DNA of 64,000 bases from Spirochaetaceae bacterium. GTDB taxonomy: Bacteria; Spirochaetota; Leptospiria; Leptospirales; Leptonemataceae. How positions within the stretch are numbered: the first letter of the stretch is position 1; each line of letters begins with the position of its first letter. A program made the translations under genes and the position numbers. Of the stretch, positions 36,764-45,480 are shown one piece after another. The stretch lies in NCBI GenBank assembly GCA_002730875.1, contig PCBI01000011.1, positions 1-64,000 of the forward strand, given 5' to 3'. The notes under the pieces were generated by a model. It searched no databases. It saw only the letters and a program-made list of their open reading frames with translations, and was not told the DNA's origin.

Positions 36764-37236
36764 TGAAATACTATTTCGCTGTAATTTTCCCCCTTGTGTT
36801 TCTGCTCGGTAATTGCCTGAGCTTTTCCCTTTTTCCTCTGGCCCGTAGCGTAAAGGTGGCAACCGCTCCCGCCGGGGCCAGAGTCGAGGTATTCGATGAG
36901 AGGGAACTAATCGCCGAATTCACAACCCCTGGTAGATTCTATCTGTTCAAAGATAGAAACGTAACAATGATCATCAGCAAAGATGGCTACCGAACGGAAA
37001 CGGCCGATGTGCGATTCAAGTATAGCCCGGTTCGGGCCTTCGTTACCGCAATCACCGGCTATGCATGTCTTATGGTGCCTGCAGGCGTGGATCTACTCAC
37101 CGGAGCCATTCGAGTTCCGACGAAGCAGGTTCATACCATTGAATTACAGCCTCTGAAAGAAGGAGAGCGGGAGATCCATATCGATGTGCGCCTGGAACGT
37201 GACGATCTCATCACTGTGTCCACGGACGCAAAGTGA
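36763..37236 (+). CDS. PEGA-like lipoprotein, module 1
   Basis: 157 residues. The lipobox is LLGNC (Cys near 18). The mature part begins LSFSLFPLARSVKVATAPAGARVEVFDE, a PEGA-type beta motif in which a prefix, an Ala/Gly turn and then ISKDGYRTE appear. A hydrophobic stretch (about 88-110) sits near the centre. The start overlaps the stop of the barrel gene, so the two are made together. The paralogue at 41209-41814 shares RSVKV, TTPGRxYxxK and ISxxGYR. Role unknown; barrel partner or anchor is an inference. Confidence 0.8.
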   Translation: MKYYFAVIFPLVFLLGNCLSFSLFPLARSVKVATAPAGARVEVFDERELIAEFTTPGRFYLFKDRNVTMIISKDGYRTETADVRFKYSPVRAFVTAITGYACLMVPAGVDLLTGAIRVPTKQVHTIELQPLKEGEREIHIDVRLERDDLITVSTDAK

Positions 37237-37364
37237 GCCCGGACCTGTCTATTCCGACCTGGCGCCGACGGCCGGGTCGTTCAGCGCAGTGAACCATTAG
37301 CGAATCAGGCTTATTCCCGCTTCGATTCCACTTTACCGCTGTGGCCGGAGGCAAAGTCTACGGC

Positions 37365-38405
37365 ATGGCCCACTCCTTCTATGATCTGACCACAAACGCC
37401 ATACTTTCGGCTGTGGATGATTCCGGTTTTCAAACAACGGGGCATTGCCTGGCCTTGAATAGCCTGGAAAACAGAGTGTATGATCTCAAGTTGGAAGACG
37501 GTTCGCACATCATTGCCAAATTCTACCGCCCGGACCGATGGAATAAAGAGCAAATCGAGGAAGAGCACAGTTTTCTCTTCGAGCTACAGAGCGAGGAGAT
37601 CCCGGTTTGCGCCCCCTTGCGCTTTCCAGAAGGCAACTCGTTGAAGCAATGGGATGGAATCCATTTTGCGCTTTGGCCTCGCACCGGCGGAAGAATGCCG
37701 GATGAATTCTCGGATGAAGAACTAAGACAACTGGGAAGACTCATCGCTCGAATCCACAACATCGGGGCCCGAGTCCCGGCCAAAGATAGGCCCACTATGA
37801 ATGAGGACAGCTACGGCCGGGCACCCTTACAATTCTTGCTGGAGAACGAATTCTTGCCGGATCACATTCGCCCTGGCTATGAAAAGGCAGTAAAGGAAAT
37901 CTGCGAGATTTATACTCAGCTCTCGCAGGGCATAGATACCATTCGCATTCATGGCGATGCCCACGGCGGAAACCTGCTACGCGGTCCGGAAGGATGGTTC
38001 TTTTTGGATTTCGACGATTTTGTAAACGGGCCTCCGGTGCAGGATATCTGGCTTCTGGCCGGTCAGCAGGGATTGGAAGGAATGCGAAACAGAGCTATCT
38101 TGCTGGAAGGATACCGGCAGTTCCGTCAGTTTCCGGATAGCTGGCTGAACCTGGTGGAGCCTTTACGCGCCTTACGATTTATCCACTACTCGGCATGGAT
38201 TGCCCGGCGAATTGCAGATCCCGCTTTTCCGGCCGCCTTTCCCCATTTTGGTAGCGACGATTACTGGGAAAATGAACTAAACGATTTGACCGAGCAATTG
38301 CGCATCATACGCGAAGGGGATTTCTCCGGATCCGGCCAGGAGGAAATCACCGAGCAGGAAGCGGAGCTAACCAACAAGGATTTCTTCTGGGACTGGGAAG
38401 ACTGA
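37365..38405 (+). CDS. srkA: SrkA/RdoA-type serine/threonine kinase
   Basis: Cytoplasmic kinase of the choline-kinase-like fold, 346 residues. It follows the SrkA (YihE) pattern: LNSLENRVYDLKLEDG near 30, IAKFYRPDRW with the ATP lysine near 50, the catalytic loop IHGDAHGGNLL near 200, and FLDFDDFVNGPPVQD with the metal-binding aspartate near 220. SrkA counters stress-induced death pathways in E. coli. The ATG start (MAHSFYDL) matches family length; a GTG eight codons upstream is in frame. Confidence 0.92.
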   Translation: MAHSFYDLTTNAILSAVDDSGFQTTGHCLALNSLENRVYDLKLEDGSHIIAKFYRPDRWNKEQIEEEHSFLFELQSEEIPVCAPLRFPEGNSLKQWDGIHFALWPRTGGRMPDEFSDEELRQLGRLIARIHNIGARVPAKDRPTMNEDSYGRAPLQFLLENEFLPDHIRPGYEKAVKEICEIYTQLSQGIDTIRIHGDAHGGNLLRGPEGWFFLDFDDFVNGPPVQDIWLLAGQQGLEGMRNRAILLEGYRQFRQFPDSWLNLVEPLRALRFIHYSAWIARRIADPAFPAAFPHFGSDDYWENELNDLTEQLRIIREGDFSGSGQEEITEQEAELTNKDFFWDWED

Positions 38406-38633
38406 GCAAGCTGCCCTGCCGCATCAAAGCAGACAACCCCGGGCTGAAAATGGCCTCATCTGAATTCGAAGTTTGTGATTCAGTATTGCTTATGGCACGG
38501 GCAGGATACGAATACTATCGTTCCAGTCTCCTTTTTGACCGCCCGGGCAGGTTCCGAAGGCGATGTTTCCGGGTTTCCTCTTGCCGGCCTTATAGCCAAC
38601 CGGCAGCATTCCAGGCTCTTTGCCGAACTGCTT

Positions 38634-38670
38634 GCCGGCTTTCGTGGAACTATTCGCCGGCTTTCGTGGA
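38634..38670. repeat. 22-bp-period repeat at lipocalin 3' end
   Basis: GCCGGCTTTCGTGGA occurs at 38634-38648 and 38656-38670. The second copy encodes the last codons of the lipocalin (STKAGE, stop) and the first lies just beyond the stop, as if the gene end were duplicated. The surrounding gap (38406-38649) has no other gene. Confidence 0.6.
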
Positions 38671-39279
38671 CCCTGGATACGACTGAAATTGCTCCCTCTT
38701 ATATCCACGGCTTTCAGCGATTTCGAAGATCTCTTCCAATGTCTTTTTCGGAAGGTCCTGGCGAGCCAGGATCCAACCGTACTGTCTGCCCGGCTCTCCC
38801 ACGAGTGCCCACTGGTAGCGATTGTTTTGTAGGGGTCCTAGAGCCATGATGTAGTAGTTGCCATCGCCAATTCCCAGAGCTCGCAACAGCCAGATACCGG
38901 TGAAGTTGACCTTTAAACGGCTCCCGCCACTACCTTCGACAACCCGCGCCAGACCTACCGCTTCGTCCGGGCCATGGCTTCTTTTGCATTCGTTTCGAAC
39001 TACAATCTTACCGTCTTTGCGCCTCCGGTAGGTGGCCGTAGTTTCGTAGCATGGATCTTCTCCATCTTGAAAGGAATTGGGAATCCGATAAAGTTCCTTC
39101 CACGTTCCCAGGTAACTGGACAGATCTACGGCTTCTACGCTCTTCAAGGTGGGTCCGCCGGAACTGCTGCAGCCGATCAATGCCAACGCCATCAGGACTG
39201 TGGGAAGAGTTATCGGGGCGAAGAAGCTAGCGAAACGAGGCGCTTTTTCGGACCGGTGGTTTTTTGCAGTTAGTTTCAT
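38650..39279 (-). CDS. blc: lipocalin-family lipoprotein (Blc-like)
   Basis: Outer-membrane lipocalin of 209 residues. The lipoprotein signal ends in LALIGC (Cys near 37). The lipocalin signature YLGTWKELYRIPNSFQ (GxW) is near 56, with the conserved YYIMALGP and RYQWALVGEP strands near 145-160 and the family's C-terminal helix. Blc-type proteins bind lipids and are linked to membrane stress and repair. The function here is by homology only. Confidence 0.92.
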   Translation of the reverse strand: MKLTAKNHRSEKAPRFASFFAPITLPTVLMALALIGCSSSGGPTLKSVEAVDLSSYLGTWKELYRIPNSFQDGEDPCYETTATYRRRKDGKIVVRNECKRSHGPDEAVGLARVVEGSGGSRLKVNFTGIWLLRALGIGDGNYYIMALGPLQNNRYQWALVGEPGRQYGWILARQDLPKKTLEEIFEIAESRGYKREQFQSYPGSTKAGE

Positions 39280-39313
39280 CTTTTTTCCTGAAGAGTTTGT
39301 TGGGGCGCCTGCC

Positions 39314-40009
39314 TCAGTAATACCGGACGCCGATTTCCTTTAGTTCCTTTTCTCTTTCCATCCAGTCCGGCAAATAGGTATTCATGAAACCATAGAATCG
39401 ATGATTGTGCAGCCGCTCTTTTAGATGTACCATTTCATGGACCAGGATGGCCTCAATGCATTTTTCGCTCATTCTCGCCAGTTCGAGATTCAGCCAGATC
39501 CGGTGGGTCCGCACGTTACAGGAACCCCAAAGAGTTTTCATCTTTCGCACCCCATGAGCCTTCACGCGAACCGACATCTCTTTCTCCCAGAAAGGGATCC
39601 GCCTTTCCATAAATTCCTTCATCGCCTTCCGGTAAAGACTCTCCAGGGTCTTTTCCAGCCGAGAGGCATTTCCTTTGTATTTGGCCGGTAAAACCAGCTG
39701 TTTACCCCTTACCCCGGCCTGTGCTACATCGCCGAAGACCAGCTTCCTGGACTGACCCAGGTATAGATGAGTCTCGCCTTCGATGTATTCGGGAGCAGGC
39801 GCCAGCTTCAGGGACGCCACCCGCAGCTTCTGCTTCTTCATCCACGGAATTCTTTGCTGAATGAATTGTAGCACCTGGCTGCGTTTCAGATGAATTGGGG
39901 CCGCTACACGAATTCTTCCATCTGGCGGATAGACTGTAAACCGGACAGTCTTCATCGCCTTTTGAATGACCTGGATTTCCAAACCGGCGACATCCAGGGA
40001 ATACTCCAC
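39314..40009 (-). CDS. DUF45/YgjP-type zinc metallopeptidase
   Basis: About 231 residues. The zinc motif HEMVHLKERLHNHRF (HExxH then a downstream His) is near 180-194 and is preceded by WGSCN, the hallmark of the YgjP/SprT-like M48-related family. The N-terminal segment (VYPPDGRIRVAAP) is family-like. No signal peptide. The GTG at 40009 gives a length and N-terminus matching relatives; the frame stays open to a TTG at 40102. It is divergent from the second barrel gene. Confidence 0.88.
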   Translation of the reverse strand: MEYSLDVAGLEIQVIQKAMKTVRFTVYPPDGRIRVAAPIHLKRSQVLQFIQQRIPWMKKQKLRVASLKLAPAPEYIEGETHLYLGQSRKLVFGDVAQAGVRGKQLVLPAKYKGNASRLEKTLESLYRKAMKEFMERRIPFWEKEMSVRVKAHGVRKMKTLWGSCNVRTHRIWLNLELARMSEKCIEAILVHEMVHLKERLHNHRFYGFMNTYLPDWMEREKELKEIGVRYY

Positions 40010-40138
40010 TTTTCTGGCGCTCGATCCCACGGTTCCAGAATTACCGTAATGATTTGTCGGTAAAGCCAATAAGGAAGGCCAAAAGCACTCCCTCCTCCGC
40101 AAAAAAAGAAACTCGTCGGATTTTTCCCTGGACAGATA

Positions 40139-41212
40139 ATGGCGCTCCTTAGCTTTACCAATATGATTCGATGTACCTTATGGATATTATCTATTAATGT
40201 ATTCATATCATTCTCGTATATCCAGGCCCGCGAGGGCGCCAGTATGGAATTGGGTCTGGGCACCCAGAACTATGACTCCGGTTTTCTGGCAAAGCTGCAC
40301 AGAGACGACACTTACATTGAATCCGTCGATCCAATAGCGATCAATCCTCCGGGCACCAACTCCACTATCAGCACTCCGCACACGTCCATTTTTCTGGATT
40401 TTCAGTTCCTTTCCAATGATCTGGAAATGGGCATTCTGGTAAGAAGACACCATACCACATCTATCAGCACCTATCTTGTCCCTGGCCAGAACGGATTCAT
40501 TTTCGGAGAGAATCGATACAGTATTCGCGACACCACTCTGGGCTTCGAGTTTGGCCATACATTCTGGTTTCTGAACGATCGTCTTAGACTCTCACCGGGA
40601 TACGGATATATGACAAGGGACGAGAAGATCCTCAAGACAGGGTTTGAATACGTGGTGCTAACGGGTACCGGGATTTCAGGGTATCAGACCACGGTGGATC
40701 TGGGTGGTGAATACAAGGCAGAATCGGCGGGATTTTTTCTCCGGCTGGGCCTATCCTACGACCTGTCAGACAAGATTACTCTTTCAGGCCGGGTTCGATT
40801 TCTCCCCCGGGCGCCCGGCAGCTTCGAGGGCACCTCCACGATTGTAGATTACCAGTTCTTGACCGACGGTACCGACCTGATCACCTCATCGCTGGCAGGC
40901 CCTGTCGATAGATTCTCAAAGATCAAGCGCACCTACTGGGAATACACAATGAAGGGTACCTATAAGAGCACCGAACATATGCACTGGAATGCCGGGCTGA
41001 TGCTTGAACACCATAGCACCAGGGGACAGGCCAGAATGGATTCTGGTATACTGTTTGGCTATATCTCAAATGGGACATCAAGGATCGGAGGATCCTCGAT
41101 CTATACCATTTTCGAACCCATTACGGATGCTCTGGCCTATGAGCAGACGGATCTGCAATCCTCCACTACATTCTTCTTTTCTGTGACCTTTACCTCGGGA
41201 GATGGACGATGA
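40139..41212 (+). CDS. outer-membrane beta-barrel protein, module 2
   Basis: 357 residues. The signal region ends near SYIQA. The mature strands resemble those of the protein at 35720-36763: MELGLGTQNYDSGFLAKLHRD, IESVDPIAINPPG, TTLGFEFGHTFWFLNDRLRLSPGYGYM, AGFFLRLGLSYDLSDKITLSGRVRFLP and a FFFSVTFTSGDGR end. The two are clear paralogues with diverged loops. An ATGA overlap joins it to the next lipoprotein gene. The start is the first ATG; one eight codons later gives a similar signal peptide. Confidence 0.78.
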   Translation: MALLSFTNMIRCTLWILSINVFISFSYIQAREGASMELGLGTQNYDSGFLAKLHRDDTYIESVDPIAINPPGTNSTISTPHTSIFLDFQFLSNDLEMGILVRRHHTTSISTYLVPGQNGFIFGENRYSIRDTTLGFEFGHTFWFLNDRLRLSPGYGYMTRDEKILKTGFEYVVLTGTGISGYQTTVDLGGEYKAESAGFFLRLGLSYDLSDKITLSGRVRFLPRAPGSFEGTSTIVDYQFLTDGTDLITSSLAGPVDRFSKIKRTYWEYTMKGTYKSTEHMHWNAGLMLEHHSTRGQARMDSGILFGYISNGTSRIGGSSIYTIFEPITDALAYEQTDLQSSTTFFFSVTFTSGDGR

Positions 41213-41814
41213 CCAAAGATCGAAGAACGGCTGCAGGGAACTGCACGGTTCCCCTTCCCTTTAGACCAGGCCCCGGGCAGAGATACCTGGCATTCTTCGC
41301 CGCCACGATTCTATTGCCGGCGCTGCTGAGCAACTGCCTGACCCTGTCCGGTTTTCCTTTTCTGCGCAGCGTTAAAGTTAAATCCGAACCCGAACAAGCA
41401 GTAGTAGAGGTTTTTCGGGACGGAGAGAAGATCTCGGAAATCACAACCCCGGGACGTATATACGTATTAAAGACCGAAGAACTGACCCTCAAAATCAGCC
41501 GGGAGGGGTACCGTCCCCGTACCGTCAAAGTTCCCTTTGTTGACTCAACGACTCGCACAGTTTTCGCCTTTAGCGCTGGTATGCTTTGCTTCTTGATCCC
41601 CTTTGCGGTGGACTACAATACAGGAGTGCTTCAGGTTCCGGAGAAGTATGAATATGAGATCCAACTAAGCCGCGCCGGCAGCCCTGTTGAAGCCGACCCG
41701 GAGGAATCCGATCAGAAAGACCAGAAAGAAGCGGACGAACCGTCCGGGCCACCCTCGGCAGGATCCGGTTCCATTTCTCTGCGGTTTGACAATGGAATAC
41801 TCTGGATCCAATAA
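41209..41814 (+). CDS. PEGA-like lipoprotein, module 2
   Basis: 201 residues. An unusually long, basic n-region (about 25 residues) leads into a hydrophobic core and lipobox LLSNC (Cys near 44). PEGA-like elements follow (RSVKVKSEPEQAVVEVFRDGEK, ISREGYRPRTVKV), then a hydrophobic stretch near 110-130 and a Glu/Asp/Pro-rich tail. It parallels the lipoprotein at 36763-37236 in order, lipobox and motifs, but has an added acidic C-terminus. It is coupled to the upstream barrel gene by ATGA. Confidence 0.8.
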   Translation: MTKDRRTAAGNCTVPLPFRPGPGQRYLAFFAATILLPALLSNCLTLSGFPFLRSVKVKSEPEQAVVEVFRDGEKISEITTPGRIYVLKTEELTLKISREGYRPRTVKVPFVDSTTRTVFAFSAGMLCFLIPFAVDYNTGVLQVPEKYEYEIQLSRAGSPVEADPEESDQKDQKEADEPSGPPSAGSGSISLRFDNGILWIQ

Positions 41815-41950
41815 CCGAAGACCGTCACGCGATTTTTAGTTGCCCATCCCGCTCCTTCCCCGAAACATCTCGTGCACGGGCCAACCACTGTTTAGCCATT
41901 TCTCGGATTCGAAAGTGGTCACCCGCAAGCCATCCCTCCGAGGTCCAAAA

Positions 41951-43807
41951 ATGGAAATTAATGCAGCCACTTTAAAGCAGGTTGAACTCTTCAGCGCACT
42001 ACCTGAACCGGAAAGACAGACCCTGGCGGGACACTTTCAACTCTGCGAATTCGAAAAAGGCGACTACCTGTTTAAGCAGGGCGAAGATCGGCATGCTTTG
42101 TTCTTCATCCAGGAAGGGGAAATTGATCTAATCGATGAAAGCCTGGGCCTGGAGAAGGTGTACGTTACCAGCGGGCCCGGAACCATTCTGGGCGAACCCA
42201 TTCTGATAGAAGAAGGCAAGCATGCGCTGGGCGGCCGCGCTCGGTCGCAGGGAAGATACGGAAAGCTGGACGTAGGTACCATCCGCAAAATCAAACTGGA
42301 GGATCCCCATCTATTCGGCGAACTGGTCCTTTCATTGAGCAAGGTACTGGCCAGGCGATTGGCTTATGCTAACCGTGGAAACCGCGGAATCTCGGCGGAT
42401 TTTCGCACAGGCGAAAGTCGCATGGAGCACGATTTGATCGGCGATCGGGAGGTACCACACAACGTACTCTGGGGCATCCAGACTCTACGGGCCATGGAAA
42501 ACTTTTCCATTAGCGGCGTTCGTCTGGACCATTTCCCGGAATTCATCGAATCTCTGGCCGATATAAAAGCTGCCTGTGCCGTGGCCAACCACTCCCTGGG
42601 CAACCTGGACGAGGAGAAGAAAACTGCCATTATCCAGGCCTGCGACGAACTCTGCAGAGGTATGTGGCACAGTCACTTCATGGTGGATATGATTCAGGGA
42701 GGCGCTGGAACCAGCACCAACATGAATGCAAATGAAGTCATCACCAACCGGGCCTTGATGATCATGGGCAAGGATCGAGGAGACTACAAGTCATTGCATC
42801 CCAACAACCATGTGAATATGAGTCAGTCCACGAACGATGTGTATCCCTCCTCCATAAAGGTAACACTTCTACGAATGATGGATCGACTGCTTGCGGAAGT
42901 GCGCAGCCTTTCCGATTCATTTGCCGACAAAGGCGTGGAGTTCAAGGATATAATAAAGATGGGCCGGACTCAGCTTCAGGATGCGGTGCCCATGACCCTG
43001 GGACAGGAATTCCAGGCCTGGTCGCTCATGATCCGCGACGGCGCAGAGAGGATCGAGCTAGCCCGCAAGCCACTGAGTCAGCTGAACATGGGCGGCACGG
43101 CCATCGGCACCGGCATCAACACCCACCCCGAATACACGGCAAAAGTAATCACGGAGTTGTCCAGACGTACGGGCCTGCAACTCACCTCTTCGCTGGACCT
43201 GGTGCAGGGCACGCAGGATACATCCGGCTTTGTGGAACTGGCCGGGGTATTGAAGATGCTGGCGGTGCGGCTGTCCAAGATCTGCAACGACCTGCGCCTT
43301 CTTTCCAGCGGTCCCCGGTGCGGACTGAACGAAATCAACCTGCCGGCCGTGCAGCCAGGCTCCAGCATCATGCCCGGCAAAGTAAACCCGGTGATCCCCG
43401 AAGTGGTGAACCAGGTAGCGTTTCAGGTCATAGCCCTGGACAATGCCGTGGCCCTGGCCAGCGAAGGCGGTCAGCTGGAACTAAACGTATTCGAACCCAT
43501 CATCGCCTACGATCTATTCACCTCTATAGAGATGCTTGCCAATGCAGTTTCCACCCTGCGATCTCGATGTATTGAAGGGATTACCGCGAATCCGGAAGTC
43601 TGCCGGCGTATGGTGAACAATAGCATTGGAATCGTTACCGCGCTGAACCCGCATCTGGGCTATGAAAAGACCTCGGCTCTGGCCCGGGAAGCTCTGGAAA
43701 CCGGACGGTCCCTGGGCGAACTCGTGCTGGAAAAAGGATATATGACCCAGGAAAAGCTGGATGAAGTGCTCAGTCCGGAAAATATGATTCGTCCTTCTCT
43801 GAAATAG
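41951..43807 (+). CDS. aspA: aspartate ammonia-lyase fused to a cyclic-nucleotide-binding-like domain
   Basis: 618 residues. Residues about 1-145 form a CRP/cNMP-binding-like beta-roll (EKGDYLFKQGEDRHALFFIQEGEIDLID, then ILGEPILIEEG). The phosphate-binding cassette is only partly kept. The rest is a full aspartase, which splits aspartate to fumarate and ammonia: GIQTLRAMENF, ANHSLGNL-like, GAGTSTNMNANEV near 255, QSTNDVYPSS near 295, and the catalytic loop GSSIMPGKVNPV near 468-479. The ATG has GAGG 8 nt upstream; the frame is open to 41840. Regulation by a nucleotide is an inference. Confidence 0.9.
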   Translation: MEINAATLKQVELFSALPEPERQTLAGHFQLCEFEKGDYLFKQGEDRHALFFIQEGEIDLIDESLGLEKVYVTSGPGTILGEPILIEEGKHALGGRARSQGRYGKLDVGTIRKIKLEDPHLFGELVLSLSKVLARRLAYANRGNRGISADFRTGESRMEHDLIGDREVPHNVLWGIQTLRAMENFSISGVRLDHFPEFIESLADIKAACAVANHSLGNLDEEKKTAIIQACDELCRGMWHSHFMVDMIQGGAGTSTNMNANEVITNRALMIMGKDRGDYKSLHPNNHVNMSQSTNDVYPSSIKVTLLRMMDRLLAEVRSLSDSFADKGVEFKDIIKMGRTQLQDAVPMTLGQEFQAWSLMIRDGAERIELARKPLSQLNMGGTAIGTGINTHPEYTAKVITELSRRTGLQLTSSLDLVQGTQDTSGFVELAGVLKMLAVRLSKICNDLRLLSSGPRCGLNEINLPAVQPGSSIMPGKVNPVIPEVVNQVAFQVIALDNAVALASEGGQLELNVFEPIIAYDLFTSIEMLANAVSTLRSRCIEGITANPEVCRRMVNNSIGIVTALNPHLGYEKTSALAREALETGRSLGELVLEKGYMTQEKLDEVLSPENMIRPSLK

Positions 43808-43908
43808 ACGGTAGCTAGAAGTAGCTGCCGGGGCAACAAGCTTCCTTCGCTACCGGCAACGGCAAAGAGGAGGCCGCCGGGCCCCTTGTTTGTTCATCAG
43901 GAGTAGCG

Positions 43909-44220
43909 ATGCGAAAACACTTTTTCTTCATTTGCCAGCCGGAAGAGATCCTCAAACATCTTCGGGAGGAACTGGACGTTCAGGATATCGTAGATAAGGA
44001 AACGCATTATCGGGCCTGCAATGAAAAGATTCAGATATCCAAACTGGAATCACTTGTGCCGCATGTACCGAACGTAGTCCTGACCGAAGATATTAGCCCC
44101 GAAGGAGAGTGGATTCCCGATGCGCAGGCCCGAGCTACGCTGGAATCCCTTCGTAAGAAATTCGGTGTTTCAATAAGGAAGGCGGAGAAGTACTGGTTTC
44201 CGGATATGAAAGAAGACTGA
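43909..44220 (+). CDS. small conserved-looking protein of unknown function
   Basis: 103 residues, soluble, with no domain I recognise. A strong ribosome-binding site (AGGAG, 7 nt upstream) supports the start and codon usage is like its neighbours. The sequence is mixed alpha/beta: HFFFICQPEEILKHLREELDVQ at the N-terminus and ARATLESLRKKFGVSIRKAEKYWF near the C-terminus. It follows the aspartase by 101 bp and precedes the convergent hemerythrin gene. Confidence 0.65.
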   Translation: MRKHFFFICQPEEILKHLREELDVQDIVDKETHYRACNEKIQISKLESLVPHVPNVVLTEDISPEGEWIPDAQARATLESLRKKFGVSIRKAEKYWFPDMKED

Positions 44221-44243
44221 TGTTCCTTCGGCCAGCAGTCCGC

Positions 44244-45347
44244 TCAATTGCCTTTTACCACCGCCTTATATAGATCCACCTGGCTCTGTCGAATCCCTGC
44301 TTTTCCCGAAACTATTGCTTCTTTGGAAAACTCCAGAGCTTTCGCCTGGTTATTCTGATAGTAGGCCACGAATTGCTTATCCTCGAGAGCAATGTGGTTT
44401 GTAAGCCAATCTCGAAGGTCTTTCACCAGCGATGCGGCAGCCCTGGAATTGCCGGCCTCAAAATCCCGCTTGCGCTCTTGTACAAACTCTTCAAATTTTT
44501 TATGCCGGGCCGTATGTCCTTTCTTTTGCTCGTAGCCCAGCAAGTCCATAAGCTCTTCTTCGGTGCGAAAATGAACGTCAATGTAGCGAATGGCTTCGTC
44601 CAGAGTGCTGGCTAAAACGGCTTCTCGCGTGAGCTGGGATTCGCGCATAGCCTCTTCCATATCCACGATCATCTTGATGAGCCACAGATGCTGGATGTCT
44701 ATGATCGGAACTCCAATCTTCAAGTTAAGCCGATTCCAGAGCGAATTAATCTCTTTGAGTACCTCGGGCGTTGTAACGGAAACAACCGAGGCGCCGGAAA
44801 TCAGATCCAGAAGCTTGAATTGCGAATCGCTGGTATACTTCTTCTGGCGATTGGTCTGATCCATGAACTGGTCCGCCTGGTCCAAGAGTTTTCTGCGTCG
44901 CAGAAACTCGCAGTACTTTCGGTCTTCTTTGACAATATGGTGCACCAGCCATTGACGCAGAAAGCGATAGAGCTTCTCCGCTTCCTTACGCGAAACAGCT
45001 TTCTGTTCGGCCAGAATGCGTTCCAGAGAATTCTTGAACATCTGATGAGCTTTGATGTGCGCGCTTTCTTCTGCGAATCGGTATTCGTGAAATAGTTCTT
45101 CTTCGGCGGCAAAGTGAACCTGCGCATATCGCCCCGCTTCTCTGACAATATCATGGAATCGTTGCGGCACCTGATCGGGATTGTGATGCAGGACCCACTC
45201 CAGTTCCAGGACCAGAGCGACCAGCCAGGCATGTTGCGCATCGATTCCGCGCACTCCGAGGCCTAAATCCAGATGCTTCCAGAGCGCAGCGGCTCGTTCC
45301 AGCACCACAGAATCCATTTGAGCAGGAGAAACCGTCATTTTCAGCAC
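44244..45347 (-). CDS. double-domain bacteriohemerythrin
   Basis: 367 residues with two hemerythrin domains that bind a di-iron site and O2. Domain 1 (about 20-145) has DAQHAWLV, HFAAEEELF, HIKAHQMF and HHIVKED. Domain 2 (about 200-330) has DIQHLWLI, HFRTEEELM, HTARHKKF and NHIALED. Each carries the full ligand set (His, His...Glu, His...His, His...Asp). No membrane segment or fused output domain is present. The gene is divergent from a CBS protein with a shared 133-bp promoter region. Confidence 0.9.
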   Translation of the reverse strand: MLKMTVSPAQMDSVVLERAAALWKHLDLGLGVRGIDAQHAWLVALVLELEWVLHHNPDQVPQRFHDIVREAGRYAQVHFAAEEELFHEYRFAEESAHIKAHQMFKNSLERILAEQKAVSRKEAEKLYRFLRQWLVHHIVKEDRKYCEFLRRRKLLDQADQFMDQTNRQKKYTSDSQFKLLDLISGASVVSVTTPEVLKEINSLWNRLNLKIGVPIIDIQHLWLIKMIVDMEEAMRESQLTREAVLASTLDEAIRYIDVHFRTEEELMDLLGYEQKKGHTARHKKFEEFVQERKRDFEAGNSRAAASLVKDLRDWLTNHIALEDKQFVAYYQNNQAKALEFSKEAIVSGKAGIRQSQVDLYKAVVKGN

Positions 45348-45394
45348 AATTTCTGTCGCCGTATTGGATGTGAAGCTACAATTAATGCAATTAC

Positions 45395-45423
45395 TTGCCA
45401 GGAGTGTACTTTAGTGCTATCCT
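45395..45423 (+). promoter_or_regulatory. sigma70-type promoter of CBS-domain gene
   Basis: TTGCCA and TATCCT are separated by 17 nt and lie 57 bp before the ATG at 45481. The -35 agrees with consensus at five of six positions and the -10 at four of six. An AGGAGG ribosome-binding site follows 5 nt before the start codon. Confidence 0.6.
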
Positions 45424-45480
45424 GAAGCGGCACCAGCGTGCCTGGCCCGGGCTTTCCAGGTATTCGGGCGAGGAGGACTT

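Noticed and set aside
38475..38849. Plus-strand frame across the lipocalin 3' end
   Set aside because: Mostly antisense to the lipocalin and includes its duplicated end.
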